DNA from: Sequoia sempervirens
Lineage: Eukaryota; Streptophyta; Pinopsida; Cupressales; Cupressaceae
DNA: 64,000 bases
Direction: 5' to 3'
Assembly (NCBI GenBank): GCA_007258455.2
Contig: VDFB02115099.1
Coordinates: 1-64,000, forward strand
Below the pieces are notes generated by a model. It worked only from the letters and a program-made list of their open reading frames with translations, did no database searches and was not told the DNA's origin. This document shows positions 33,001 through 45,088 of the stretch, in pieces (positions within the stretch are counted from its first letter, which is position 1; each line of letters opens with the position of its first letter). The translations under genes and the position numbers were made by a program.

Positions 33001-36000
33001 TGTTAAGTGAAGTGTGCCAAAAAGGGAAAATCATCAAGCAAACTCCACCAAGAGGTAAAGTGACAATTGCCACACAAAATCTCCAACAAGCATGTTGAAA
33101 ACCTTAGTGATCAGCACCAAACATTAAAGTGAAGGGATTTAACTCAAAAGGGGTGTGCTTTTGATGGGCAACTGCCATAGAAAACTCCTCCATTCAGAAC
33201 TAAAGTGTCAAGACAAAAATCAACACCTATATATAGTGTTTTAAAGCAATAAAGCAACGCATCCCAGCCAATCATTTATTTATGTGGCTGGAAAGAAGAG
33301 ATAAAGCAGATGATTTATTTTTAGGCCATATTTACCTCATTTCAAATGATATGGATGAGGTTGCTTTAAAGCACAACTTTAATGCAACTATTTTATTTTT
33401 ATTTAAGCCCTAAAGGCTGCTGCTGAAGAGCCTATAAATGTGTCAGAAACACGTGTACAAAATGTGATAGTTGTTATGCTACAGAAATTGTCATTCGAAA
33501 ATGGAAGTCAAGTCTTCATGTTTTGTGTAAGAATGAGTGTATGTATGTACATTGAGAGCCTCTGCTGCAAAACCTTATGGGAAAATCATTCACCTTGTGT
33601 TTGTAATTCTGTCAAGTCAATTGAATTGAGTAGCTCTATTAGACATTGTGTTGATGCTCACTGTTCATTGAAAAAAAAACTTTATGTATCCCTTCAGCAA
33701 TTGATTTCGATTTCTTGAAATATTTCTTGTGGTGATGCTGATGTATTGGTCTCTGATTTAGACAATAGCTAGTGTCAATTGGTATTATTCAATCTAAACT
33801 TTGTTTTCAGCTAAATATCAGTCTCTAATTTAGCTTGTAGGAAGGTTTATTTGTTCATGCTTGGGTGGTTAGTCTTCCTTCAAATCTAAAAATCTTACTA
33901 CAAGTCTTGACCATTGACAGTCTGATGCTTCCACCCGAGGCAAACACACAATCATTTAGCAATTTTCATTCAATGTGAAGCCCCCCATGAAATCTTATAT
34001 AGTCTGCATACTTGTAAATACCAGTAGTTTTAGGTTTAATTGGATCTCAGGGAGCTTCCCCTTATAATTTGAAGAGCAGTTATGTCATACACAATGTTTT
34101 CAATAGCAGTTCTGTCATACATACTGTTCTGATTTGAGTTGTTTGGCAAAAGACAAGTTAAAACACTAACAAGGTGCAAGACTCTTTAAAAGTGTAGAGG
34201 CATTTTGATTTTTTTACAGATAGAAGACAATGGCTGTTTATTGTTCAAATCTGTCAACTTTGTCAGTAATTTCTTGATGAATAATTGTAGAATTTAGACT
34301 AGAATGCGGCCCATTGTAGATCCTCCATTTTGAACTATCAAATGAAAAAACTACAAGAACTGGTGGGTAAAATATGACTAGACATCAAAAGATATTGACG
34401 GTATCCAATGCCCCTGTTTATTCTTTTTAAAGGAAGGAAGGTTCAACTGAACACTAAAATCAAACCCACGCTAGATAAATAAAACAATAGCAATATTTGC
34501 CTAACAGTATAGATCCTTACTAGATTTATAAAGCAATTACGAATTACACAATGCATTTAAAAGAAAACAGAAGAAGAGTACAAGGTCGTTGCTCAGAAAT
34601 TGTTGTATAATTATGACGGTATTTCCCTGGTGCACTTATCACGTTTTGTTTCGAAAGTAATACAATGTAAAATTAGATCGACTAAAAACAAAATGTTAAT
34701 ACATACAGAATGGCCTAGTGACAAACGATAAGGTTCTTACATCATGTGAAATGTCCCTCCAAGACCATAAGGATGTTATACAACTATGTGATATGGTTCC
34801 ATAGCAAATATGAATGTTATGAAACTATGTGAAATAGCTATGTGGCATATGGGGAAGTTATAAAATTATGTGAAATGGTTCGGTAGCACATGGGGAAGTT
34901 ACGAAACTACGTAAAATGGCTCCAAAGCAGATGGGGAAGTTATGCAACTATCTTTGTGAGCAAAAATGGTTCTGAGTCTTAATAAATATCACAAGTCAAG
35001 TGAAGATAAACCAAGTTTCACTACCAGTCCCATGCAAGACATTCTAAATTAGCGGCTGAGAGTTAAGTCACAAGAATGCGAAATGATGAAGTGCTAATGC
35101 TTCTAAGTGAAGAAATTTGCTTAAAATGTCAAAGAAGCCATTTCACTTGCATGCAAATTTGCCTAAGGTAAGAATGAGAAATGTGATTTCTGCCATATTC
35201 AGGAATATAGCGCTTAAAGAATCATAGTCGTGCATCAAAATCGTGTCTGCCAAAAAAAATTGGCAGCGAAATGTAGTTCATTATTAACGTTGTGAAAATA
35301 AAATGCACAAACGCCGCTTTCCAACACTATTCGCAGAACATATTGTATAGCAGAAATAAATATACGCAAAAATAGAAGCGCCTTCCTCGACCAAGAAAAT
35401 TTTAAACCCCTCTTGCGTTTAGGCACACAACAACAACAAAAAATGTCCTCAACCACATATAACACTAAAAACAAGCAAATGGAGATGGATTTTGGTCTAA
35501 ATACATACTGGGTAATAAGGAGCACATCAATTGTTGATGGATCGATCTCATCAAAGTACGGTAGAGCCGCCATACCAGAGTAAGCAGGATGGATTCCGCA
35601 GTCGAACTCCACGAACACAATAAATGCAGAAGTACAATCAGTTCCATTGAAAAAACAAGGGACAAAACCTCATCCAAACGATAGTTCTGAAGTATTAAAT
35701 CGCATTAACAACTCTTCTTCGAGTAAAAACATTCCTTTCTCTCTGAAAAAAATAAGTAAAATCCTACTAACGGTACAAACGTATTACAACCCTCTTCTTT
35801 CAAAAGCACAACAACATATTTCCCCAAAAGTGTTAAAACCCACTACTTTCAGGCAGCTGTGCTCAAGAGATTCTCAATAACGCCGCAGGTTTATGCAAGT
35901 CAGCTTTCCTTAGTAGGGGAAATCCATTTGAGACCCACTATATTATGTAAAACACTGTCACAAAAAGCAAATTTAGGCAATTATTGCTGAACATCAAAAG

Positions 36001-36243
36001 AACAGACACGGCATGTATGTTGGGAAATGACAATAAACAGCAAATATGAATGAAATATGAAAGCGAAAAGGAGAGGGGGAGGGACGAGAGAAGTAAAAGA
36101 AATGAGGTTACCAGAACAGTCTTGTTCTTGTAGGTCATGTAAACACAGGAACGACCCACTTCATTGCCAGCCCCGAGAGGAGTGATGATCAATTGATCTC
36201 CCTCCCTCCACACCATCGATTCCTTCCGTTTCAATGTACTCAT
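27057..36243 (-). CDS. CPSF73-I: Cleavage and polyadenylation specificity factor 73 kDa subunit I (complete, 5 exons, 683 aa)
   Basis: This is the nuclear zinc endonuclease that cuts pre-mRNA at the poly(A) site within CPSF. Coding exons: 36243-36112, 35606-35509, 29097-29052, 28958-28809 and 28682-27057; all introns are GT-AG and the reading frame joins cleanly. Intron 2 is 6.4 kb, the others 0.09-0.5 kb. Metallo-beta-lactamase motifs: FDCG (Asp46), HFHLDH (77-82), YTAGHVLG (His164), YTGDY (Asp185), IIES (Glu210); beta-CASP motifs: SAHAD (His404) and VHG (His426). The C-terminal domain is about 200 residues. Length fits plant homologues (near 690). The first His of HFHLDH is split by intron 2. 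Compared with unit B, this copy has Tyr247 for Phe in IPAFALGR, Ala428 for Glu after VHG, Asp271 for Asn and Glu553 for Lys. The exons span the unit A/B junction. An ATG at 36285 would add 14 residues. Confidence 0.93.
31131..31514. repeat. 192-bp tandem duplication in intron 2
   Basis: ATAAGAACTAAGTTT begins at 31131 and again at 31323. The two 192-bp copies run through AGTGGCAGA and differ at a handful of sites. Confidence 0.85.
33180..34170 (+). mobile_element. LTR-like remnant in intron 2
   Basis: The block GGGAGCTTCCCC..TAATTTGAAGAGCAGTT (34050-34081) matches the end part of the LTR at 3266-3297. A TATA-like CCTATAAATG lies upstream at 33430, similar to the order in that LTR. The rest is too diverged to align by eye. 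It is plausibly an old LTR of a related family in the same orientation. Confidence 0.35.
34734..34950. repeat. 41-bp minisatellite in intron 2, about five copies
   Basis: GTTAT/GTTA anchors recur at 34775, 34816, 34857, 34898 and 34939, exactly 41 bp apart, each followed by an AACTATGTGAAATGG-like stretch and ending ATGGGGAA. A more diverged copy starts at about 34734. Confidence 0.85.
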
Positions 36244-36536
36244 GGCTGCTAATCCACAACTAAAGCCTTCACAACGTTTTTCCAATCAGTGTACACGGCC
36301 TGTTTTGGCAAACTGTCCAAGATGACATATCTGCACTGTAAAATTCTCCGTCCTTGCTACTCATAGAAGGGGAAAAACTTAAAAAACAACTGCTGCCCGA
36401 AATTTCAAAGCTCGATGATGAAGGAAAACTAAACCTTGGAGAGATAGAGCGAAAAGCGAGGGGCGAGATATCAGCTAGCTTGGTGTGAATACCAGTTTAC
36501 CATGCTCTGTTCTTGTCATACCGCCTTGCACTTGTG

Positions 36537-36638
36537 TAGCAAGAAGATTTGTCAGTCGATTGCAATTATGTTGCAAGAAGAATTGTCAGTCAATTGACAT
36601 TGTGTAGCAAGAAGAATTGTCAGTCGATTGCAATTGGT
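36537..36638. repeat. 34-bp tandem repeat, three copies, unit B
   Basis: This is the same array as at 4231-4332, unchanged in copy number, about 300 bp upstream of the CPSF73-I start codon at 36243. Confidence 0.85.
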
Positions 36639-36661
36639 TAGATTCTTAAAAACACAAAAAA

Positions 36662-36771
36662 TATCTAAGCTGGTGGGAGAATTCTTAGGGAAGGTCTCTA
36701 TGCCACTGCTAGCTTTTATCTAAGCTGGTGGGACAATTCTTAGGGAAGGTCTCTATGCTAGTGCTAGCTTT
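36662..36771. repeat. 55-bp tandem repeat, two copies, unit B
   Basis: This is the same two-copy repeat as at 4356-4465, with no change in length. Confidence 0.85.
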
Positions 36772-38001
36772 GATCAGCAGTCACTGTCAACTTATTGAAA
36801 AATTATTTGTGGAGCTGTTGGTTCATGAATATTTCTTTTTTCTGTTTATTTGTAGTCATTTTAATATTAAAAATAATTTAAGATTTCAAGATGAAAAATT
36901 GTAAGTAAATGTCAAAAATAGGGAAAGAAATTTGTGGAGTCTTGTGGCATTTATTTTTAGCCCCTTTTTTTTTTTACAGCTTATTTTCATTTTCTAAATA
37001 ATAGTTGTTCCATTAAAAATAAGGAAAGATTTCAAATTATCATTTTCTCATAATTAAAAAATTGCAACATTCAACTATTCAAACTTAAGTAAAAACACAC
37101 TTAAGTAGCCACATGCGAACATGGGGTTAGTCACATCCTAAATGCACTTGCTTAGGTTGTTATGGAGAGGGCTTTCTAAAAAGTTCAATGGGTGTCATTG
37201 AAATTTTTTAGGAGTATTAGGAAAACATTATAATTAATCCTTTAGCATTAGTTTTTTGGTCTCATGAGACCCCTTCTCCATAAAAATAGTTCTTAAAACC
37301 CCTCCATGATATTGAAGCCTTAGGTGGGTGTTATTTATTCTTTTAATTAGTTGATAGGTTATATTTTGTAGTAGCTATCACCCGAAAAGTTCTCACACCA
37401 AAAAAAACAACTTTCAAGCAATTGAAACATTCCTTGCTCCACATATGAAAAACAAATTTAAACGAACAACCAATATTTTCTTTTAAAAGGCTACAAAAAT
37501 TTTGTCTCAAGCTCAAGAATCTAGTAACTCTACAACCTTGATATTTTTATATTCTTTTTGTTTCTTGTGAATAGATAGAAGCAACAACTATAGGGATATT
37601 GGTTTTGGTTCATCTCATTTTTTTAATTTCTTCTTTGGTAGGGTTTTGTAATAGTTTTCCTACAAACTCTACCCATTTTTCTCATAGACATCATTGACAA
37701 CACAACACAACTTGTGCATAACCTTTAGGTGTATCACTTACCACAGTTTCAATGAATTTTTTATTGGGAATCTCTATGCGATTAGATCATTTTTTGATGC
37801 GTTTTATTTCATTCTAAACGAAAAAAAAATTATATGTTAAATGAAGGCATTTGTTTTGTGGTTTTATCTATGGTTGTTTTCGTATATGATATTATTGTAA
37901 TACCTAGTGTTATATCCCTATTTATTTTGTTCATGTAGAGATATTTTGAACTATGAAATGAATTTATGTTTATTTGTTGTTTTTAATATCTAGTTATGTA
38001 C

Positions 38002-39726
38002 TATTGAACACACCAGAATACTGAGAGGGGGATGAATCAGTATTCTATCAAATCTCAAACCTTTTGGAGCAAACAGATACTTTAACCTCTACCACATAAA
38101 CACATAAACAAGAACATAAAAGATGAAGACAATACACAACACAAATCAGATATATGTGGAAAATCGAGCATTGGGGAAAAACCACAGTGAGAAGAGATGC
38201 TAGGAGCTACTATCCTAATCTAGCCTCACAAAAAGGATCATCATTTAAAACTTTTTTTAGGGTTACAACCCAAGCAAGCTACAACTCCCTTATTACAATT
38301 TTAGGGTTATACCCAAGGAAGCTACAGCTCGTTGATCTTATCCCACACTCAAGAATGATTACAGAATGGCAGTCCTTCCACTGTTTGAAACTAAAAATTA
38401 AGCTCAATCTCTTTTGATGATTCCAATTATGCTTTGTTGACTCTCCAAATGCATTTTTAGTTGCCTACTAGCCCACTGCTTTCAAAAAATTAAAAAGTTA
38501 TTGCCTTCGGCTCACTGCCTCCAACAAACAATTAAGCACACTTCTTCCTATGCCTTTTATCATAGGGATATGGTCAAAATGAAACTGGATAGGGTCTACC
38601 ACAACCACTCTTTCTCTTTCAGTCATTTACACAATCACCATCATATTGCTCGCAATCTATCACCCAAGATCAACTAGGTTTACAATTTATACATGATATT
38701 ACATTGATTACATTTCACATTTCAACCTACAACAAAAATATTACATCTGTAAGTTGGCCAGGGATAAAATAAACAACATCAAACATGTAGAGGGCAAGAC
38801 CCAAAAGACTACATGCAACACCAGGAAGAGGAAAATACCTTACGGATCCCAACACACACTTACCTGGTCCCAAAACAATCTCTACATCTTTTATCTTCTA
38901 TAAACATCATTCGTACGCTTTGCAAATACAAATTAGGTCAACCATAAACAAGAAAATATTTAACATGTAGCATGTCGGCCTTCACATCCATTGGTGGTAC
39001 ACAAGAATGATAAAACATTATTTGTGTTTCTCCCACATGACTCAACATGACCCATACAACACCTTCAAACACTCCTTAAGCTCCACACAAAATTGAACTT
39101 GTGGCACACACCATCAACATACCTTAGTCAACCTCAGTAAAGGCATAAACCAACAAAACATTCATTTCAAACCATAGTTTGTACTAGAGAATCCAGAAAC
39201 CACTCTACAAAACATCAACAAGCATCACAATATATTCAGGATCACTCTCATACAACCCTTTCACAACTTCATGCGGTAACAAGCTAGTGCAATCCAACAA
39301 ACATTGAAACTAGTCTCTAAAAAATATAGTATGGTACACTATCACTTCTAACTTTTTTTTTCTGTGGAAGGATTATTGACATGGAACTTTGGATATAACA
39401 CCTTCACATATCAATGAACTTAACTTTTGATCTACACAACCATACCTTCAAATGCAAAGATATGCAAAGCAACCTTTAGACCTCTGAGAACATCCTCATA
39501 GAATCAACACAATCTTCAATCTACCAATCTCAAAAACACATTTTCGGTAACACAAATGATTTGAAACTTGGATCACACATGCCTTGACACTACAAAAATC
39601 TATCCTCCAAACTGCAAGAGCAAAATATAATTAGCGAAGAAATGTGGAGCATTTCTTAGAGACTATAGCAACCAAACAACCAGATTGCAAAGAACTTTTG
39701 ACATCAATGACAACCAATCTGCAACA
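38002..39726 (-). repeat. 3' LTR of the copia element, unit B
   Basis: An uninterrupted LTR of about 1.72 kb, followed at 39727-39741 by the polypurine tract (complement of ATCTCCCCCTTTTTC). Confidence 0.8.
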
Positions 39727-39968
39727 ATCTCCCCCTTTTTCATTGATGGAAAAACCACCAAAATCTTCCCCATTAGTGCACAATCTCCCCCCCTTTTACA
39801 TCAATGGCAAAGGGAAAATGGACTTTTCTCTCCCTCTTCAAATAATATACAGGCTCCCCCTGTCAGCAACAACCACTACCTACTCCCCTTGAGAGGTAGC
39901 CCCCATCAGTCCAAGAATAAAGATATGACTTGAATTACTCCCCTTAGACAAATGCACCAATTGTGCAT

Positions 39969-42900
39969 CTAGCAGGAAGAATGGGAAATTATCCCTAAAT
40001 TTTGTCTAAGATATTCAAATGTATCATTTTCAAGTGCCTTTGTGAAAATGTCTACAACTTGATCCTTTGTAGATACATACTCCAACTTCACTTCATTATC
40101 TGCAACCTTTTCTCTTAGAAAGTGATACCTAATTGATATGTACTTGGTTCTAGAATTCAACACTAGATTCTTTGAAATATTGATAACACTTGTATTATCA
40201 CATAGAATAGGAATGGGCTCATCATACTTTATTTTGATAACCTTCAATGTTTGCTTTATCCACAACACTTGAGTACAACAAGATGTTGCTGCAATATACT
40301 TTGCTTATGTTGTTGATAAAGATACTAGATCTTTCTTCTTACTATGCCATGAAACCAACTTGTTTCCTAAAAGGAATGCACCACCACTAGTACTCCTATC
40401 ATCAACACAACCAGCCCAATCAACATCAGTGTATGCGCTTAGATCAAAGTCATTACCGTTTGGATTCCATAATCTAGAGTGCTCTTCAAATATCTAAAGA
40501 TTCTCTTGACTTCCTTCACATGAGTTTCTTTAGGATTAGCTTGAAATATTGCAACCAAACATATTGCATTCATAATATAAAGTCTTGAAGCAGTTAAAGT
40601 ACAACATTCTTCCAACCATAGATCTATATAGAGTCTGACCAGCCAGAGGAGAGTCATCATCTTTTCTCACATGACAACCAGTTACCATAGGAGTACTCAC
40701 AGGTTTGTAATCTTCCATACCAAACTTCTTCAGCATCTCTTTGACATACTTTGCTTGAGAAATAAAAATGCCATCATCTAGATGAGCAATTTGAAGACCA
40801 AGAAAGAAGGATAACTCACCTATCATAAACATTTCAAATTCCTTCTACATTTCTTCAGCAAACTTCTTGCACATTTCATCATTTCCACCAAAGTGTATAT
40901 CATCAACATATACAACAACTATCAAAATTCTTTCATCCTCAATCTTGAAGTAAAGATTACTATATGTGGTACCTTTCTTGAAACCTCTTTGAAGCAAGTA
41001 CTTCTCCAACCTTGCATGCCAAGCCCTAGGAGCTTGTTTCAGACCATACAATGCCTTTTTGATTCTTCCATGTTTGGGTCTTTTGATAACCAGAGTCCAT
41101 CAGGCTACTCTATGTAGACTTCTTCCAAATCTCTATTCAGGAAAGTTGATTTGACATCCATATGATATACTTTGAAGTCCTTGTGGGTTGAAAAGGAAAG
41201 AAACATTCTAATTGCTTTCATTCTTGCTATCGAAGCAAATGTCTCCTCAAAATCAATTCCTTCTACCTATGAATAGCCTTTACATACCAGTCTTGCTTCG
41301 TTTCTTACAACTTCTCCATCTTCATTCAATTTATTCCTGAATACCCAATTTGTTCCTATCACATTCTTGTTTACAAGCCTTGGGAACAGTTCCCAAGTTT
41401 GATTCTTCTCACTTCGATTCAATTCTTCTTTCATTGCTTGTATCCATCCTTCATCCTTGCTAGCATCAACAAAATTTTTTGGTTCTATCTTTGATAATAA
41501 ACAAAAGTTTACTTGTTCATTTTTCTTTTCAAGCCTTCTCCTAGTTAATACCCCTTCATTTTTATCTCCAATAATGTGATTTTCTAAATGATTCTTTTGA
41601 ACATACTTGGCAAGAGTCTTACTGTGGTTTTCTATTGTTTTGTCTTTTTCTTCAACTTCTTATTCTTCTAAGTAGGGAGGTGCATTAGATTTGTAGTCCT
41701 CAATTTCATACATATTTTGATGTAAATCTTAATCAACCTTGGCATTCGTACTTTTGATGCAGGAGCATCCAATGGTGTAGGGAAATCTTGCATCACCCAA
41801 AAAAATTGGTTTTCCTTATTTTCTTTAGTTGTTTTGAGTTCCACGATGACACTTAAGGGATGTAAAACAGTCAGGAGTCAAAAATAGCAAAAAATGGTCA
41901 CTTACTATTTTTAGTAAGTCGGCCAAAACGGGCTCGTATGGACCTAAAAATTTACCCCAAGGAGCATAACTAAAAAACATTTCCGGTCGCGAAAGAATCA
42001 TCTCAACATCCTGCACGGTTTGGGAGATATTAAAGTTTTTGTCCTGAGAAATTTCTCCAATGCAACTTCAAATTCATTTATGAAGACTTTAGAGGCCCCA
42101 AAACAACTCGAAAAGTTGACAACTGGCCTACAGTGGGTTCATGTGTTGTAGATCTCTTCGAGAGATTTCCAACAATATGCAATAATACCAAACCAGACAC
42201 CTAGATAAAAAGTTATGGCCCCACGAAGTTCCTCCTCTAAAAAGTGAATTTCATTAAAAATTCCTCCTAGGCAAGAAATCAATCGGTGGGACTTTTGGTG
42301 CCAAAATAAAAGGGAAATTTGAACTTTCTAGAACATTCTAAGGCGGTTATTGGGGTAAAATAAAAAGGGTTAGGTGAGGGTTGTAGAAGGGGGCTCCATT
42401 AGTGCAAATTGTGGCTCTGAATATTATATTTTATTTTTAGAGTTGATTTTGGTGTAATTAATCAAGCCCATGAGGTTGTAGCATGTAAGTTTTGAATCTA
42501 TAATTTCATTTTTTGAAAATAATTGAAAGTGAGTTTTTCATTTTTGTCTCGCATCTTCTGTGTTGGTATCTATTGTTATGATTTGTGTGGGTTTCGAGAG
42601 GTGTGGTCCTCATCAACTTTCATCTATTTCCCAGTCTTTTGTTGTAGCACCTGTATGTTTTACTTTGAGTTGAATATCCAAGAAAATATACCCTCATCAA
42701 CTCTTGAATCAAACTTCCCCAAAACATCTTCATCTCTTCTCATGTAACATTTTCTTCCAAAGATTCAAAAAATACTTGACAATTATTGGTCTTCCATGTC
42801 ATAACTCATAAGAGACCTCTTAGTGTTGTTCACCCTTTACAATCCTCTATTGAGAATATAGACTGTAGTATGAATTGCATCTTTCCAATAAACATCGGGA

Positions 42901-44801
42901 AGATTTGCTTCCCTCAACATAGTCCTTGCCATCTCTTGAATAGCCATATTCTTTCATTCCACTACCCCATTCTGTTGAGGAGTTCTAGCAGAAGATAGAT
43001 GCCTCTTTATTCTATGTTCTTCACAAAAATCATTAAACCCATTTGATGTGAACTCACCTCCTCTATTAGACCTCAAACACTTGATTTTAACATTTACTTA
43101 ATTATCAACCAATGATTTGAAAATATTGAATCGACTAAAAGCTTCAGATTTATCTTTTAAGAATGTAATCCACATTGTCATCCTAGAGAAATCGTCAATA
43201 AAAACATGATATACCTTTGTCCTTTAAGACTCTTTGTTCTAGTAGGTCCACACAAATCAGTATGAATCATCTTCAATGGTCTAGAGGAAGAATAATCTTT
43301 AGACTTGAAATTTATCCTTGTTTTCTTTTCAAATTGGCATTCCTTGCACAAAGTACTTACAAGCTTGACAATCTTGGGCATATCTCTTACCACATGTGAT
43401 GAATTTATCCTCACAAGGTTGTCAAAATTGATGTGTCCCATTCTCCTATTCCAAAGCCAACATTCACTTGTTTTTCCCATAAGACTTCTCCCATTAACAT
43501 CCTGTAGACTATATATGTCACCATTGGTTCTAAATCTTTCTGCCACCAATTCCCCAGACTTTCCTTTTTTGATTTCACATCCTTTTTCATTGAATATGAG
43601 ATTGTATCCTTTTCTACACATCTTTTGTCTTGTGGTTTCCATCAATACTTATTATACCTTTTTCCACAGATCTTTACTAAAGTATCATCTTCAAGCTTGA
43701 CTATGCGTCCATTCCACTTCACAAGCTTGATAAACTTGCTCCTATCCCCTGTCATGCGGTTCGAGCAACCACTATCAATCACCCAGGAGCTTTCCTCATC
43801 TTTTGCATGAAAATCATTCCACACAACCCTTGAATCTTTAGTTTCATCTTCAATCTTCTTAGCAGCCATGAACAAGATTTCGTCCTCATTATCTAGACCA
43901 TTGGATTCCTCATCCTTTGAAGAGAAAGAATCTTCTTTGGAGCAGAGACTCTTTTTAAATTTATTTCTTCTAGAATCTTTGTTTCTCCTTTTAGAATCTT
44001 TTAAGGAACATTTAGAAGAAAAATGGCCAATTTCTCCACACTTAAAATATTTGAAAGGTAGCTTACCTTTGTAATTGTCAGTACCCCTCTTCAACTTCCT
44101 TACAAAGTTTTCTTCTTCTTCATCAATGTAACTACTCTAATCAGATGCTTCATACTTCTCCTTATTACTGGCTTTGGAATTTGCTTTCTTATTTGGAACT
44201 TCTTTGTCAAACTCTCTCATTTCAAAGGCAGTGAGAGCACCATATAATTGATCCATTGAAAATTTATCTAGATCTCTAGCTTCCTCAAAAGAAGATACAT
44301 TAGGACTATAAGCTTTAGGAAGAGATCTCAGTACATTTTTAACCACCACCAATTCTTCCAATTCTTCACCAAGTCTTTTGATAACATTGACCACATCATC
44401 TACTTGAAGCAAATGTCCTACAATATCTTCATCTTCTAACATTTTTCAGGTTCTCAAAATTGCCTCAATACATCTGCAACTTGGCTTGTTTTACTTTAAT
44501 GTCTCCTTCAAAGATGCCACTAAGCTTTTCCCATACCTCCTTTGTTGACTTGTAGTGCATTACTTTTGCAAGCTCAAAATATGTTAGCCCACTCAAGATA
44601 GCATTCTTTGTCTTTCCATTGTTCTCATAGGCCCTAATCTTTGTCAAATCAATTCGAGGAGTAGCAAATAGTGTAACCATCCTTGACTAATTTCCAAACA
44701 CCAAACCCTAAAGAGGTCATGTAGGTTTCCATCTTGAATTGCCAGAAAGAAAAATTTGTTCCATCAAACCTAGGTGCCTTGTGAGACCCTTCTTGTGCCA
44801 T
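39969..44801 (-). pseudogene. Copia gag-pol polyprotein remnant, unit B
   Basis: Gag starts at ATG 44801 (MAQEGSHKAPRFDGTNFSFW, the copia Gag opening) and continues as AILSGLTYFELAKVMHYKS (44680-44465) after a frame break. Then come the Gag segment at 44442-44137, the altered knuckle YFKCGEIGHFSSKC, protease DSG, pre-integrase and integrase (43645-43178), RT with YVDD (41051-40845) and RNase H (40268-39969). Frames are interrupted many times and the same non-copia segment interrupts it at about 41841-42576. The Cys-to-Tyr change in the zinc knuckle is shared with unit A, so it predates the duplication. Confidence 0.85.
41841..42576. other. Non-copia segment between integrase and RT, unit B
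   Basis: It is the same DNA as 9535-10270, essentially unchanged. Class unknown. Confidence 0.45.
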
Positions 44802-44844
44802 CCTGAATCTTTCTCAAGATATTAGACTTATTTTAAGGAGATTT

Positions 44845-44856
44845 TCTTTAATACTA
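44845..44856 (-). other. Primer-binding site of the copia element, unit B
   Basis: The minus strand reads TAGTATTAAAGA two bases beyond the 5' LTR end, a decayed form of TGGTATCAGAGC (8 of 12). Confidence 0.5.
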
Positions 44857-45088
44857 ATTGTTGAACACATCAAATACTAAGAGGTGGGGTGAATCCGTAT
44901 TCTATTAAATTTCAAACCTTCTACAGCAAACAGATACTTTAACTTCTACTGCATAAACAAGAACATGAAAGATGAAGACAATACACAACACAACACTAGA
45001 TATACCCAAAAAATCCCACAGGGGAAAACCACGATGAGAAGAGCTAATAGGATCTATTGTCCTAATCCAGACTCACAAAAGGGTGATC

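Larger units (their letters stand above)
29098..35508 (-). other. CPSF73-I: Intron 2 of CPSF73-I (6.4 kb)
   Basis: The donor GTATGT is at 35508 and the acceptor CAG at 29098. The intron is AT-rich, contains no intact gene, and holds a 192-bp tandem duplication, LTR-like material and a 41-bp minisatellite, listed separately. The remaining stretches (29.1-31.1, 31.5-33.2, 34.2-34.7 and 34.95-35.5 kb) show nothing I can name. Confidence 0.85.
3360..35663. repeat. Tandem duplication, unit A
   Basis: Every recognisable feature here recurs in the same order and orientation from 35664 onward. Matched positions: 3937 with 36243, 5696 with 38002, 10872 with 43178, 17121 with 49543, 20253 with 52667, 27057 with 61343. 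Outside three noisy patches the units differ at roughly 1% of positions by eye; exon 5 of CPSF73-I has about 14 differences in 1,626 bp. The apparent period is 32.3 kb, truly near 34.4 kb once the N gap is corrected. The left limit is set by a retrotransposon, so the real unit may start elsewhere. Confidence 0.9.
36244..38001. other. Upstream region of the complete CPSF73-I gene, no other gene seen
   Basis: By position this is the promoter. It carries the same 34-bp (36537-36638) and 55-bp (36662-36771) tandem repeats as unit A. Nothing else is recognised up to the copia element. Confidence 0.6.

Noticed and set aside
32778..33098. 106-codon plus-strand frame in CPSF73-I intron 2
   Set aside because: Composition is low in complexity and intron-like, with no recognisable motif or partner exon. 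I regard it as a chance frame.
35235..35618. 127-codon protein around exon 2
   Set aside because: Only 35606-35509 is coding; the rest is read-through into intron 2 beyond the GTATGT donor.
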